Assembly (NCBI GenBank): GCA_934555895.1
Contig: CAKTFH010000003.1
Location: 1 to 64,000, forward strand
Direction: 5' to 3'
Origin: an uncultured Muribaculaceae bacterium
Lineage (GTDB): Bacteria > Bacteroidota > Bacteroidia > Bacteroidales > Muribaculaceae
DNA length: 64,000 bases
The notes beneath the pieces are model-generated. The model was given only the letters and a program-made list of their open reading frames with translations, was not told the origin of the DNA and searched no databases. Below, one piece after another: positions 54,794-64,000 of this stretch. The translations under genes and the position numbers were made by a program. The first letter of the stretch is position 1. Every line of letters starts with the position of its first letter.

Positions 54794-56860
54794 ATGTACA
54801 CCTACACGGATCTAAACGACATGACCGATCAGAAGCTTCGCGATGTCGCTTCCGAACTCGGACTCAAAAAAGTCAACCCCGAACAGAAACGCGAAGAGAC
54901 TATCTTCAAAATTCTCGACGAACAGGCTATCAGCTTTTCTGCAAACGCGCCTCAGGAGGAACCGCGTCGCCGTGGTCGTAAGCCGAAATCGGCCCAGCAA
55001 CCTGCCGCCGAAAACACATCCCGTGACGGTCAAACCATAGATAAACCGGAAGAAGCACCTGATACCCAGCAGCAGAAAGCCGAGCCCAAGAAACGAGGCC
55101 GCAAACCCCGCAACCAGCAGCCTGAAGCCACTGCTGCCGGTCAGAATGCCTCAGAAAACGTAGCCGAACCCCGACAGGAGAGCCAGAATGCGCTTAAGCA
55201 GCCTAAGAAACGCGGCCGTAAGCCAAAAAACATGACTTCCAACGACGATAACAATACTATGGCTGCCGCAACAGCCGAAGCCGAAGCACCCGCAGAATCA
55301 CCTGCTGTTGCCATGGAATCTGTGATGGAAACCGAAACTAAGGAAGCGCCTTCGCAGTCTGCCGCAGAACCGGTGGCACTGCTTTCAGCTCCTGCACAGG
55401 AAGCTGAAGCCGGGGCACCGGCAAACGGGGAGCCCCAACTCAACACTCCGCAACAGGGTCAGCGCAAAGTGTTCACACCACGAAACGGCAATAACAATGG
55501 CAACAGCCCAAAAGTATTCGGCCGTAAGGTCGACGAGTCGTTCGGAGCTTTCTTCCCCCATGCCGCCGGCAAAAGCTTCACTCCGCGTTCGCAGCGTGAA
55601 CGTGAACAGGCAGCCCAACAGCCCATATCAGCGGCTCCCATCATGATACAGGAACCCGCACCCAACACTCAGGTACCCGAACCTAAAGGCAAAAAAGGCA
55701 AAAAGAAACAGCAAATGCGCCAACAGATGCCCGCCTACGACTTTTCGGGTATGTTACACTCCGAAGGAGTGCTTGAAATCACACCTGAAGGCTATGGCTT
55801 CCTGCGCTCATCAGATTACAACTACCTCTCCTCCCCAGACGACATCTATGTGACCCAACAGCAAATCAAGCAGTACGGGCTCAAGACCGGCGATGTGGTG
55901 GAGTGCACAGTGAATCCTCCCCGCGAGAGCGAGAAATATTTTCCCATGGACAAAGCGCTGAGCATCAACGGACGCCAGCCTGAATTCATACGCGATCGCG
56001 TGCCCTTCGAGCATCTCACCCCGCTTTTCCCCGATGAGAAATTCAATCTCACAGGCGGAAAGACCAATAACCTGTCGACACGCGTAGTGGATATGTTCGC
56101 CCCCATCGGCAAAGGCCAGCGTGCCCTCATAGTGGCCCCCCCAAAAACCGGTAAAACAATACTTCTAAAAGACATAGCCAATGCGATAGCCGAGAATCAC
56201 CCCGAGGTATACATCATGATTCTGCTAATCGACGAACGCCCTGAAGAAGTGACCGACATGAGCCGCAGCGTGAATGCCGAGGTGATAGCCTCAACTTTCG
56301 ACGAGCCTGCCGAACGCCACGTGAAGATAGCCGGCATAATGCTTGAAAAGGCCAAGCGCATGGTCGAGAGCGGCCACGATGTGGTCATTTTGCTCGACTC
56401 CATAACCCGCCTCGCCCGCGCATTCAACACCGCGCAACCCGCATCGGGCAAAATTCTTTCGGGTGGTGTAGACGCCAACGCGCTCCAGAAACCCAAACGC
56501 TTCTTCGGCGCTGCACGTAATATCGAAGGCGGAGGCTCGCTCACCATCATAGCCACAGCGCTCACCGAAACATCGTCGAAGATGGACGAAGTGATTTTCG
56601 AGGAGTTCAAAGGCACAGGCAACATGGAACTGCAGCTCGACCGCAAACTAGCCAACAAGCGCATATTCCCGGCTGTCGATATCATGGCATCATCGACCCG
56701 TCGCGATGACCTTCTGCTGCGTGAAGAGACACTCAACCGCATGTGGATTCTCCGCAAATATCTATCTGACCGCACATCTATCGAGGCTATGGAATTCATC
56801 AAAGACCGTATGGAGCGCACATCTGACAACGACGAACTCCTGCGCACAATGGGCGACTAA
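54794..56860 (+). CDS. rho: transcription termination factor Rho with long disordered insert
   Basis: A 688-residue hexameric RNA helicase. The start at 54794 ([20 protein letters not shown]) gives the Rho N-terminal helical domain directly. Residues about 51-312 are a low-complexity Gln/Pro/Ala/Glu-rich insert with three AT-hook-like RGRKP cores (residues 60-64, 101-105 and 140-144). The RNA-binding cold-shock-like fold follows (about 318-395; [19 protein letters not shown]), then the ATPase with P-loop APPKTGKT (448-455), and the Q/R-loop region ([31 protein letters not shown]). Such inserts occur in Bacteroides Rho and in B. thetaiotaomicron have been linked to phase separation and gut fitness. 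A strong promoter precedes and a strong terminator follows the gene. Confidence 0.95.
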   Translation: MYTYTDLNDMTDQKLRDVASELGLKKVNPEQKREETIFKILDEQAISFSANAPQEEPRRRGRKPKSAQQPAAENTSRDGQTIDKPEEAPDTQQQKAEPKKRGRKPRNQQPEATAAGQNASENVAEPRQESQNALKQPKKRGRKPKNMTSNDDNNTMAAATAEAEAPAESPAVAMESVMETETKEAPSQSAAEPVALLSAPAQEAEAGAPANGEPQLNTPQQGQRKVFTPRNGNNNGNSPKVFGRKVDESFGAFFPHAAGKSFTPRSQREREQAAQQPISAAPIMIQEPAPNTQVPEPKGKKGKKKQQMRQQMPAYDFSGMLHSEGVLEITPEGYGFLRSSDYNYLSSPDDIYVTQQQIKQYGLKTGDVVECTVNPPRESEKYFPMDKALSINGRQPEFIRDRVPFEHLTPLFPDEKFNLTGGKTNNLSTRVVDMFAPIGKGQRALIVAPPKTGKTILLKDIANAIAENHPEVYIMILLIDERPEEVTDMSRSVNAEVIASTFDEPAERHVKIAGIMLEKAKRMVESGHDVVILLDSITRLARAFNTAQPASGKILSGGVDANALQKPKRFFGAARNIEGGGSLTIIATALTETSSKMDEVIFEEFKGTGNMELQLDRKLANKRIFPAVDIMASSTRRDDLLLREETLNRMWILRKYLSDRTSIEAMEFIKDRMERTSDNDELLRTMGD

Positions 56861-56896
56861 TTTTAATTACGACCATAGCACAGAACAATACACAAC

Positions 56897-56946
56897 GCCG
56901 GCGGCGCCTGCATCCCATCCCAATCGGGAAAACAGGCGCCGCCGGC
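56897..56946. terminator. bidirectional terminator between rho and trkH
   Basis: GCCGGCGGCGCCTG (56897-56910) pairs perfectly with CAGGCGCCGCCGGC (56933-56946), a 14-bp GC-rich stem with a 22-nt loop, between convergent genes. A TTCTTATATAAA tail follows on the + strand. Confidence 0.8.
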
Positions 56947-56960
56947 AGTTCTTATATAAA

Positions 56961-58430
56961 TCACTTTCTCCAGAAACCTGGAGTGAAAAGCACAAGCACA
57001 GTGAACAATTCCAGACGACCTGTGAGCATAAGGAAGGAAAGCACCCACTTGCCGGCATCGGGAATCATCACATAATCACCGCCAGAACCGATTAGCTCAA
57101 GACTCAAGGCATCGTTGCTCATGCACCCGACAGCCGCAAAGAAACTGTCTACCAAAGGCACATCCATCAATGTAAGAAGCAATCCGCCCACAATCACGAC
57201 ACTTATATAAAGCCCGATAAACACCATAACCTTGTTGACTACCTCGGGAGTCATTGCTTTGCCATTGACATTAAGCGAAAGCACATGGTTGGGATAAACG
57301 CAGCGATAAAGCTCATTACGCGAGTTTTTCCATACATAAAGCGCACGGTCGAGTTTGGCGCCACCCGAAGTGGAGCCGGCACATGCGCCGAAAAACATCA
57401 TGATGAAAATAAGGCACAGCAACGGCACGCCCCAGTCGGCAAGATTCTCAACAACAAAGCCGGTCGATGACATTACCGATACAATCTGAAACAGGGGGTC
57501 AATCGTAAAAGTCTCCCACGTATGCGGCACCGATGGATTTAATGCCAGATAGATATCGAACACTATCCAGAGCACCAGTATCATCTTCACAAACAGGCGG
57601 AAAACCTCATTCTGCCACAGGCTGCGGAAATCTCCGGTGCTCGCCTTGAAAATAAGAGCGAAATTCACACCGCCGATAAACATGAACAGTGTGGTCACCA
57701 CCTTGACATATAGCGAATTCCAGGCTACAATAGATTCCTGACGGGTAGAAAATCCTCCCGTCGACATGGTAGATAGCGCATGACACACAGAGTCGAATGT
57801 ACCCATCGGCCCGAGGCAGTAGAGCACTATCAGCACAAGAGTAAGGAGGGCATACACCAGCCACAAACGCTTGGCGGTGGAACTGACACGCGGTCTAAGT
57901 TTCTCACGGTTGATGCTCGCGACCTCCGCATTGAACATCTGCATGCCTCCCGACGAGTTGAGCATCGGGAGCACCGCCAAAGTGAAAAGTATGATACCCA
58001 TACCGCCTATCCACTGCATGAGCGAGCGCCATATATGGATGGCATGGGGCAAACTGTCGACCTGCATTATCGAAACTCCCGTGGTGGTGAAACCCGACAT
58101 CGATTCGAAAAAAGCTTCCGATACATTGAGCGGCGTATCGCTGATGAGCAGCGGAATCATACCGAAAAGAGAGAACACCACCCACACAAGCGCCGTAAAC
58201 AGGAAACCGTCGCGCTTGCTCATGTCGGAACGCTGCGGCCTCGAAAGGAATGTCATGGCAGCTCCCACCACCGCCGTTATGCCTACACCCACCCCGAAAG
58301 CGAACACCTCGCTCTCACGATATATTATAGCCGTAACGAGTGGGAAGAGCATGAAAAACGCCTCTATCATCACAAGCCAGCCTGTAACCCTGACGAGCAT
58401 GCGGAAGTTAATGCGTGAAAGCAGCAGCAT
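56961..58430 (-). CDS. trkH: TrkH-family potassium uptake channel subunit
   Basis: A 489-residue membrane protein with about 10-12 hydrophobic helices arranged as four M1-P-M2 repeats. The pore loop signatures are visible: SMSGFTTTGVSIMQ, ALSTMSTGGFSTRQ, VMSSTGFVVENLADWG and AVGCMSNDALSLELIG. GSTSGGAKLDRALYVWKN is the conserved cytoplasmic segment near the third repeat. With TrkA (encoded just upstream) it forms a regulated K+ uptake system. It starts 35 bp after trkA in the same operon. Confidence 0.9.
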   Translation of the reverse strand: MLLLSRINFRMLVRVTGWLVMIEAFFMLFPLVTAIIYRESEVFAFGVGVGITAVVGAAMTFLSRPQRSDMSKRDGFLFTALVWVVFSLFGMIPLLISDTPLNVSEAFFESMSGFTTTGVSIMQVDSLPHAIHIWRSLMQWIGGMGIILFTLAVLPMLNSSGGMQMFNAEVASINREKLRPRVSSTAKRLWLVYALLTLVLIVLYCLGPMGTFDSVCHALSTMSTGGFSTRQESIVAWNSLYVKVVTTLFMFIGGVNFALIFKASTGDFRSLWQNEVFRLFVKMILVLWIVFDIYLALNPSVPHTWETFTIDPLFQIVSVMSSTGFVVENLADWGVPLLCLIFIMMFFGACAGSTSGGAKLDRALYVWKNSRNELYRCVYPNHVLSLNVNGKAMTPEVVNKVMVFIGLYISVVIVGGLLLTLMDVPLVDSFFAAVGCMSNDALSLELIGSGGDYVMIPDAGKWVLSFLMLTGRLELFTVLVLFTPGFWRK

Positions 58431-58465
58431 GATTCATTTGCAGTTAAGTAACACGAAAAAACGCG

Positions 58466-59809
58466 TCAGTTGAAAAGCTTTTCAACTTTATGGATATATC
58501 CTGTAAGGCAGAACACCACCACATGGTCGCCCGGAAGTATCTGTGTGCGGCCGTCGACAAGCATCCCCTTACCGTCGCGGATAAGACCTGCTATGGTCAT
58601 CTCCCTCGAGAGTTTCAGATTCATCACCGGTGCCTTCGTAATTTTCGAGCCTGGAGCGGCTTCGAGTTCGGCTACCTCGGCATCGGCCAGAGCCATGAAT
58701 TTCGATGAACTTTCGTCGGCATCGAGCAGCAGCTGGAATATCTTGCTCGAGGCGAGCAGTTTTTTGTTGATTACAGTACCGATATTAAGCGCCTCGGCCT
58801 CGGCTATGAACTGAATGTTCTCAACCTCGGCTATGGTTTTGTTGACCTGAAACTCTTTGGCGGTGAGGCATGCGAGGATATTTGTCTCGGAATATTCAGT
58901 GAGCGCCACAAAAGCATCCATGTCGCTGATGCCCTCTTCCATGAGAAGCTCGTTGTTGCGGGCATCGCCGTGGATGATATTCATCTGGCAGCCGGGGCAT
59001 TTTTCCGGAAGTCGGCGACACACCTCCATGTTGTCGTCAATAACGGTCAAATTCCATTCCCCTTTGGCAAGCATTGCGAGGCGTTCGGTAATGCGGCCAC
59101 CGCCCATTACCATCACATTTTTCACTTTGTAGTCACGCTTACCGCACAGTGTACGTATCTCGTCGACATAATCACGTGTGGTGGTGAAATAGAGTATGTC
59201 GCCCTCGCAGATTTCATCGTCGCCACGGGGTATGATGGTCTCATGGCGTCGCTTGATGGCCGACACATGATAGTTATGCTGACCGTAAGTGATGTCGCGG
59301 AGTTTTTTGCCTATCAAAGAGGCGTTATCCCTCAGTTTCACACCCACCACTATCAGTTCACCGGAGTGAAGCTCAAACCAATTGCGCACCCACGGACGAC
59401 GCAATGCCGTGGCGACTTCTTGGGCCGCAAGCACTTCTGGATATATCAGATGGTCAACGCCGAGCGACGAGAAAAGCTCGCGGTTGTGCGACGCAAGAAA
59501 TTCGTAATTGTCTATGCGGGCCACGGTCTTGCGAGCACCCAACTTCTTGGCTATCTCACATGAAACCATATTGGTATTTTCGAAAGGGGTCACCGCTATG
59601 AAAAGGTCGCAGTCGGAGTCCACTCCTGCGGCATGCAGATTGTCGAAGGATGTAGGGCTCCCCACATATGTCATCAGATTGTAGTTGGCGTCGAGACTGG
59701 AAAGCCGTGCCGGGTCGCGGTCGAGGAGCACGATGTCCTGCTCCTCTCTCGAGAGGAGTTTGGCAAGATGTGAGCCAACCTCGCCGGCTCCGGCAATCAC
59801 TATTTTCAT
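58466..59809 (-). CDS. trkA: Trk potassium system regulator TrkA
   Basis: A 447-residue cytoplasmic gating protein with two NAD-binding RCK halves: N-terminal [20 protein letters not shown] (GxGxxG) with LLDRD, and second half [19 protein letters not shown]. Each is followed by a TrkA-C domain ([38 protein letters not shown]). It binds NAD(H) or ATP and opens the TrkH channel. The start overlaps the dxs stop by 4 nt, so expression is coupled. Confidence 0.93.
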   Translation of the reverse strand: MKIVIAGAGEVGSHLAKLLSREEQDIVLLDRDPARLSSLDANYNLMTYVGSPTSFDNLHAAGVDSDCDLFIAVTPFENTNMVSCEIAKKLGARKTVARIDNYEFLASHNRELFSSLGVDHLIYPEVLAAQEVATALRRPWVRNWFELHSGELIVVGVKLRDNASLIGKKLRDITYGQHNYHVSAIKRRHETIIPRGDDEICEGDILYFTTTRDYVDEIRTLCGKRDYKVKNVMVMGGGRITERLAMLAKGEWNLTVIDDNMEVCRRLPEKCPGCQMNIIHGDARNNELLMEEGISDMDAFVALTEYSETNILACLTAKEFQVNKTIAEVENIQFIAEAEALNIGTVINKKLLASSKIFQLLLDADESSSKFMALADAEVAELEAAPGSKITKAPVMNLKLSREMTIAGLIRDGKGMLVDGRTQILPGDHVVVFCLTGYIHKVEKLFN

Positions 59810-61791
59810 AGCTCTTGAGTTTTATGTCGCATGCCTGAAGCATCTTCCTCAGTCACAGGACTCAGAAGCGCCATAGCACAAGCGGCTATCGCAGGAGCAT
59901 CCATGCCACAAAGTTTTTTGAGCTGGGCCACGCTGCCATGTTCAACAAAATCATCAGGCATTCCCACCTTGGTGACCCTGATATGCGGGGCATTGTGCGC
60001 CACAAACCATTCGGTCACCGCTGTTCCAAGGCCACCGTTCACGGTGCCATCCTCAACAGTGACTACCGGACACCCCTTCTCCATGACTTCGCACAGAATA
60101 TCCTCATCAAGAGGTTTCACGAATGTCATGTCATAGAGCGCAGCATCCACGCCCTGTTTTTCAAGCAGGGCCACAGCCTCCATAGCCTCTTTCGCGATAG
60201 TGCCGGTGGAAATTATCGCCACATCGCTGCCTTTGGCGAGACACTCGCCGCGCCCTATCTCTATCAGTTCGGGAGTAGAATGCCAGCCGGCGCCTGTGCC
60301 CTTTCCACGGGGATAGCGTATGGCCATCGGGCCATCGAAACGCTGAGCGGCAGTGAAGAGCAGATTGCGGAGCACCCTCTCATCGCGTGGAGCCGCTACC
60401 GTCATGCCGGGCACAGTGCGCAGATAGGCCATGTCGAAGGCTCCATGGTGAGTGACACCATCCTCGCCCACGATGCCGGCGCGGTCGATGCAGAAAGTCA
60501 CGGGCAGCTTCTGGATGGCCACATCGTGGATTATCTGGTCGTAGGCGCGCTGTAGGAAGGACGAATAGATTGCCACAAAAGGCTTCATACCCTCTTTGGC
60601 AAGTCCGCCCGCGAAAGTCACGGCATGTTCCTCTGAAATACCCACATCGAACACACGGCCGGGAAGTCCGTCGCGTACGATATTCATCGATGTACCCGAC
60701 AGCATGGCTGCCGTGATGCCGACCACACGATTGTCGCCGCGGGCTATTTCAAGCAGCGTATGTCCGAACACCTCCTGATATTTGGCCGGCGCTCCGGAAG
60801 ATGACGGTTTCGACAGCTCGCCTGTCTCGGGGTCGAAGCATCCGGGTGCATGCCATGTGGACGGATCAAGCTCGGCAGGACCGAAGCCTTTGCCTTTCTT
60901 GGTCTTTATGTGCAGGATGCGCGGACCCTTCATATCCTTGATATCATGGAGCACTTTCACAAGGGTTGCCACATCGTGCCCGTCGATAGGACCGAAATAG
61001 CGTATATTGAGCCCTTCGAAAATGTTCTGCTCACGCGAGATGAACGATTTGAGGCTGTTGTTGAGCCTCATTATGGCGCCCTTGCGGCGGTCGGATATCA
61101 AGTGTAGTTTGCGGAATAGCCTGAACAAGCTGTAACGTAGATCGTTGTAACCTTTCGATGTGGTGATGTGGGCAAGATAGCTGTGAAGCGACCCGGTATT
61201 GGGGTCGATGCTCATATCGTTGTCGTTGAGGATAATAAGCAGGTTATTGGGCGTATTTGCAGCATTGTTGATACCCTCAAATGCCAACCCGCCGCTGATA
61301 GATGCGTCGCCTATCACAGCCACCACATTGCGTCGGGGTTCATCGGCGTTGAACTCGGTAGCCACAGCCATACCGAGAGCTGCCGAAATGGAGTTGGAGG
61401 CATGTCCGGCGGTGAAGGTGTCATATTCACTTTCAGCCGGATTAGGGAAACCGCTCAGACCGCCGAACTTACGGTTTGTCTCAAAGCGGTCGCGGCGTCC
61501 GGTGAGCAGCTTATGACCATATGCCTGATGACCCACATCCCACACAATGCGGTCGTAAGGAGTGTTGAACACATAGTGCAAGGCCACCGTAAGCTCCACG
61601 GCTCCCATCGACGATGCGAAATGCCCCGGATTGCGGCTAAGCGAATCAATGAGAAACTCCCTTATCTCGGAGCACACCTGCGGTAGTTGCGCCACATCAA
61701 GGCGCCGCAAATCAGCCGGAGCGTTGATTCGGTTCAGCAGATTGCTTTCATTGCAACGGTTATTTTCTGTTTGAATCGGCTTTCTGACCAT
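59806..61791 (-). CDS. dxs: 1-deoxy-D-xylulose-5-phosphate synthase
   Basis: A 661-residue TPP enzyme, first step of the MEP isoprenoid pathway (pyruvate plus glyceraldehyde-3-phosphate). Motifs: [20 protein letters not shown], the TPP/Mg signature [33 protein letters not shown], and the transketolase-like [18 protein letters not shown]. The N-terminus has about 20 residues before the family start; the ATG at 61791 overlaps the upstream small gene by 32 nt, and no later in-frame ATG is well placed. The operon order dxs-trkA-trkH links isoprenoid synthesis with K+ uptake. Confidence 0.95.
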   Translation of the reverse strand: MVRKPIQTENNRCNESNLLNRINAPADLRRLDVAQLPQVCSEIREFLIDSLSRNPGHFASSMGAVELTVALHYVFNTPYDRIVWDVGHQAYGHKLLTGRRDRFETNRKFGGLSGFPNPAESEYDTFTAGHASNSISAALGMAVATEFNADEPRRNVVAVIGDASISGGLAFEGINNAANTPNNLLIILNDNDMSIDPNTGSLHSYLAHITTSKGYNDLRYSLFRLFRKLHLISDRRKGAIMRLNNSLKSFISREQNIFEGLNIRYFGPIDGHDVATLVKVLHDIKDMKGPRILHIKTKKGKGFGPAELDPSTWHAPGCFDPETGELSKPSSSGAPAKYQEVFGHTLLEIARGDNRVVGITAAMLSGTSMNIVRDGLPGRVFDVGISEEHAVTFAGGLAKEGMKPFVAIYSSFLQRAYDQIIHDVAIQKLPVTFCIDRAGIVGEDGVTHHGAFDMAYLRTVPGMTVAAPRDERVLRNLLFTAAQRFDGPMAIRYPRGKGTGAGWHSTPELIEIGRGECLAKGSDVAIISTGTIAKEAMEAVALLEKQGVDAALYDMTFVKPLDEDILCEVMEKGCPVVTVEDGTVNGGLGTAVTEWFVAHNAPHIRVTKVGMPDDFVEHGSVAQLKKLCGMDAPAIAACAMALLSPVTEEDASGMRHKTQEL

Positions 61792-61969
61792 TCTTCACAT
61801 ACTTCTTATAGAGCGGAACAAACACGATGAAAGCCGATGCAATAAGCGGAAAGAGCGACACCAAAGTCAGCGGAGTGCCTGAGGCCTTAAGCCTGAGCAC
61901 GAACCACACGCAGGTGCCAAGCCAGAGAGCTCCGATTATCAGGAATCTTATTACAGTAGATGGTTTCAT
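61760..61969 (-). CDS. small two-helix membrane protein upstream of dxs
   Basis: A 69-residue protein with the start at 61969 ([10 protein letters not shown]); an upstream open frame to 62101 is not protein-like. Two hydrophobic segments, about residues 6-23 ([20 protein letters not shown]) and 33-50 ([19 protein letters not shown]), are followed by a basic tail. I do not recognise the family. It overlaps the dxs start by 32 nt and has its own promoter, so it is likely the first gene of the dxs transcript. Confidence 0.6.
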   Translation of the reverse strand: MKPSTVIRFLIIGALWLGTCVWFVLRLKASGTPLTLVSLFPLIASAFIVFVPLYKKYVKNGQKADSNRK

Positions 61970-62034
61970 CGGTTGTCTTAACGGATGCCTCATCATGCGT
62001 TGGCAAATGATTTGCACACGGGTGCATCCAACTG

Positions 62035-62066
62035 CAAAGTTACAAAAAACAATCATCATTGCCAAC
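62035..62066 (-). promoter_or_regulatory. Bacteroidetes-type promoter for the dxs operon
   Basis: Read on the - strand: GTTG (62066-62063), 20-bp spacer, TAACTTTG (62042-62035). Predicted leader of about 60 nt before the small membrane protein's ATG at 61969. Confidence 0.65.
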
Positions 62067-62204
62067 TCCTTTTTCGGGAGCTTACCGCACGGCATACACA
62101 TGTAAAGTCCAAGGGCAATTGCAAGATTAACGAAAATGTTTGAAAACTCAATGGTTGGGGTAGAGATATTTATTTTCTAATGACGGAGGAGGGGAGAGGA
62201 ACAG

Positions 62205-62241
62205 CAAAGCCGCCATCTGCGCGATGCAGACGGCGGCTTTG
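62205..62241 (-). terminator. terminator after tonB
   Basis: CAAAGCCGCCATCTGC (62205-62220) pairs with GCAGACGGCGGCTTTG (62226-62241) with one mismatch, around a 5-nt loop. It lies about 115 bp past the tonB stop. The stem ends in CTTTG on either strand. The rest of 61970-62357, apart from the promoter, holds no gene I recognise. Confidence 0.75.
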
Positions 62242-62357
62242 TCAATGGTTGTATCTGATGGGCCTGCGTGAAGCAGAGCCCGTTGATTCAGATTTTCCTC
62301 TTGAGTCGGCAGATACAGAACGTGAGTCCCGGCATACCGCCGCTGTAAGGAGGTGTA

Positions 62358-63224
62358 TTAGCTCTGGAGCTTGAACTGGATGGGGAGAGTGTACCAAACC
62401 GACACGCTCTGACCATTCATCTTGCCGGGGATAAAATCGGGAAGGGTCTTCACCACGCGCACTGCTTCTTTGTCAAGGTCGGGGTCCTTGCCGCGGAGCA
62501 CGATTACATCACCAACTTTACCATTCTTCTGTACAACGAACTTCACTACCACGCGACCCTGAATGTTGTTTTCAGCAGCCATTGTGGGGTATTTGATGTG
62601 AGTCGAGATATACTTTAGAAGCTCGGCCTCGCCGCCGGGGAACTGGGGCATCTGCTCCACAGCGTTGAAGATTTCCTCTTTGACGGGAGCTTCATGCTTT
62701 TCCTCGACGATGATTTCGTCCTTATGCTCGCGCACCACGTTGAGGTCGTCGGTACCCTGATCGAATGTCGTGGCACCCGCTGCTGCGGTCGATTCTGCCA
62801 CTTCATCCTTCGAGGTGATATCCTCGGTTACCTCTTCGTCGGCTGCGATAGCAATCTCGGTATCCTTGATGGTATTGAGGATTTCCTCGGGGAGGGCCTC
62901 CTCAGCCTGGGGCTCTTCCATAGCCTGAGGAATCTCCTCCTCTTCCTGAGGAGCCTCTTCCTCGGCAGCCGCCATATCTGCCAGCTGCTGCTCGATCTGA
63001 GCCTGGAGTTCAAGTTCACGCTGTTCGCGACGGAAATCGGAGTATTTACCCCAGAAATATCCGCCGATGAGCACCACTACCAGACCGATGAGAACGAAGA
63101 GCACGGCAATATTGTGACGGCGGTCACTTGCCCTACGTAGAGTATAGGCGCCGAAGTTCTTGTTCTTACCTTCAAATATAAGGTCGGTCCATTCTTTTGA
63201 TGAAAGATCTACATCTTTTGCCAT
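62358..63224 (-). CDS. tonB: TonB-family energy transducer
   Basis: A 288-residue protein with one membrane helix (about 38-54; LFVLIGLVVVLIGGYFWGKY), a Glu/Ala-rich periplasmic spacer, and a C-terminal TonB domain (PQFPGGEAELLKYISTHIKYP, quoted in part; GRVVVKFVVQKNGKVGDV; LPDFIPGKMNGQSVSV). TonB couples the proton gradient, through ExbB-ExbD, to outer-membrane transporters. The N-terminal WTDLIFEGKNKNFGAYTLRR motif is typical of Bacteroidetes forms. It follows exbD by 50 bp in the same direction, with a terminator after it. Confidence 0.93.
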   Translation of the reverse strand: MAKDVDLSSKEWTDLIFEGKNKNFGAYTLRRASDRRHNIAVLFVLIGLVVVLIGGYFWGKYSDFRREQRELELQAQIEQQLADMAAAEEEAPQEEEEIPQAMEEPQAEEALPEEILNTIKDTEIAIAADEEVTEDITSKDEVAESTAAAGATTFDQGTDDLNVVREHKDEIIVEEKHEAPVKEEIFNAVEQMPQFPGGEAELLKYISTHIKYPTMAAENNIQGRVVVKFVVQKNGKVGDVIVLRGKDPDLDKEAVRVVKTLPDFIPGKMNGQSVSVWYTLPIQFKLQS

Positions 63225-63274
63225 ATTCTGATTTAGTCTTTTACGGGTTAATTAATATAGTCGTTCATCACTTG

Positions 63275-63979
63275 TTACTTGGAAGGATGCTTGATCTTGT
63301 AATCGCCCACCATAGCCTCGTCCACTTCGGTAAGTGTACCGAGCTGGTAACGCGATATCTGGTTGATCTGCATCTCGTCGAGTGCCGAGATCACGCTCTC
63401 CCAGGATGCTCCGGGCAGGGGTTTGATGATAACCACCGGACGCTCATATTCGTCGCTGTTACGGATTTTCTTGGCAGCTTCCTGATACTGCTCCTCGGTG
63501 ATTTTCTTCTCACGCCATTCCTGCTTCTTCTTCTCTACTTCTGCGAGCACATCTTTGTTGCGGTCGTGGAGGATTTTGCGCACACCCTGCTGCAGCTTAC
63601 CGTCGTTGCCGAGGAATTCGGTCACCTGAAGGTTGGTGGAAACGACATCAGCGCCGTTATACTCCACTTCGGGTTTTCCGGTATAGTAGTAGATGGTGTT
63701 GCCCTTCACTGCACCGTTGTCGTCGTAGTCAGTGTCGAGAATAAGTGTAATAGCCTCGGATTCCTTGGCTTTCTGCAGCTCAGTCTGCTCAAGCTTCTCG
63801 TTGGTTGGCAACGCGATGTTGAGAGTCTGCGATTTGATCATCGTAGTACAGAGCATGAAGAACGTAATCAAAAGCATGTTCATGTCCACCATGGGAGTAA
63901 AGTCCACATGGATTGCCATCTTTTTCTGGGCACCTTTTTTCTTTTTTCCGTTGCCCGATGACTGTTCTATCTGTGCCAT
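63275..63979 (-). CDS. exbD: ExbD-family biopolymer transport protein
   Basis: A 234-residue inner-membrane protein: basic N-terminus, then HVDFTPMVDMNMLLITFF with the conserved Asp of the proton path, a single helix, and a periplasmic domain with VVIIKPLPGASWESVISALDEM. It is longer than E. coli ExbD, as usual in Bacteroidetes, where two ExbD copies often follow ExbB. The window ends 21 bp upstream, so the rest of the exb operon lies beyond. It energises the TonB encoded next. Confidence 0.9.
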   Translation of the reverse strand: MAQIEQSSGNGKKKKGAQKKMAIHVDFTPMVDMNMLLITFFMLCTTMIKSQTLNIALPTNEKLEQTELQKAKESEAITLILDTDYDDNGAVKGNTIYYYTGKPEVEYNGADVVSTNLQVTEFLGNDGKLQQGVRKILHDRNKDVLAEVEKKKQEWREKKITEEQYQEAAKKIRNSDEYERPVVIIKPLPGASWESVISALDEMQINQISRYQLGTLTEVDEAMVGDYKIKHPSK

Positions 63980-64000
63980 ATTGATTAGTCTGCCTCTGTT

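Noticed and set aside
61970..62101. Extension of the small dxs-upstream gene to an ATG at 62101
   Set aside because: The predicted promoter at 62035-62066 lies inside this stretch, so an ATG at 62101 would precede the transcript start.
62180..62374. Short + strand frame in the gap after tonB
   Set aside because: It covers the terminator hairpin, runs into the tonB 3' end antisense and shows no protein-like composition.
1..64000. CRISPR arrays, tRNA genes, insertion sequences and prophage genes
   Set aside because: I looked for regular repeats with spacers, cloverleaf-like sequence with a TTC-type T loop, transposase motifs and phage structural genes, and saw none; short tRNA-like sequences cannot be excluded without a covariance-model scan.

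Overview
The window reads as chromosome from a Bacteroidales gut bacterium, most like Muribaculaceae or a relative. Grounds for this: a type V (Mfa/Fim) fimbrial locus with DUF3575, DUF3868 and DUF4906 proteins; a TamL lipoprotein paired with TamB; a nuclease with a type IX secretion (T9SS) type C-terminus; Rho with a long disordered insertion; Kor-type ferredoxin oxidoreductases; and promoters of the Bacteroidetes form (TTG/TTTG, 20-bp spacer, TAnnTTTG). G+C looks close to or slightly above half. The family-level placement is inference. I see no rRNA, tRNA, CRISPR array, insertion sequence or phage gene.

Layout. (1) 65-11642, + strand: a compact seven-gene fimbrial operon: two assembly/outer-membrane proteins (DUF3575, DUF3868/OmpA-like), the major pilin, an Mfa2-like anchor, two large accessory or tip-type lipoproteins, and last a protein built of six tandem helix-turn-helix units. 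That protein starts 7 nt after the preceding stop, and its 3' end overlaps the convergent tamL gene. (2) 11598-24514, - strand: TamL/TamB, a lipid kinase, a secreted endonuclease I, a GT9 glycosyltransferase overlapping a DUF4254 gene, and a SpoU RNA methylase. (3) 24619-28350: a secreted GH43 enzyme facing a KDPG aldolase / KDG kinase / DUF4861-like lipoprotein operon, pointing to uronate-containing plant or host glycans. A perfect 17-bp stem terminator separates the two. (4) 28420-37196: CPA2 antiporter, aspartate-semialdehyde dehydrogenase, superoxide dismutase, an MsbA-type ABC exporter, and a ferredoxin plus 2-oxoacid:ferredoxin oxidoreductase operon.

(5) 37427-47055, - strand: a fused ABC-ATPase/TOPRIM (DUF4435) protein reminiscent of PARIS/OLD defence proteins, the two agmatine-to-putrescine enzymes, small unknowns, a hemerythrin-LuxR fusion regulator, FtsH, RsfS and a LolC/E-type permease. 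(6) 47166-54114: a DUF3943 membrane protein, then an S41/tricorn-like peptidase, a ThiE-like barrel, KdsB and a catalytically dead M16 protein. (7) 54254-56946: rho with a strong promoter, a leader of about 500 nt and a strong terminator. (8) 56961-63979, - strand: the dxs-trkA-trkH operon with a small membrane protein in front, then TonB and ExbD.

Most of the window is ordinary housekeeping sequence. The points most worth following are the six-HTH protein at the end of the pilus operon, the one-protein ATPase-TOPRIM gene, the hemerythrin-LuxR fusion and the long structured rho leader. No tools were used. Family names come from reading motifs, and promoter and terminator calls are pattern matches.
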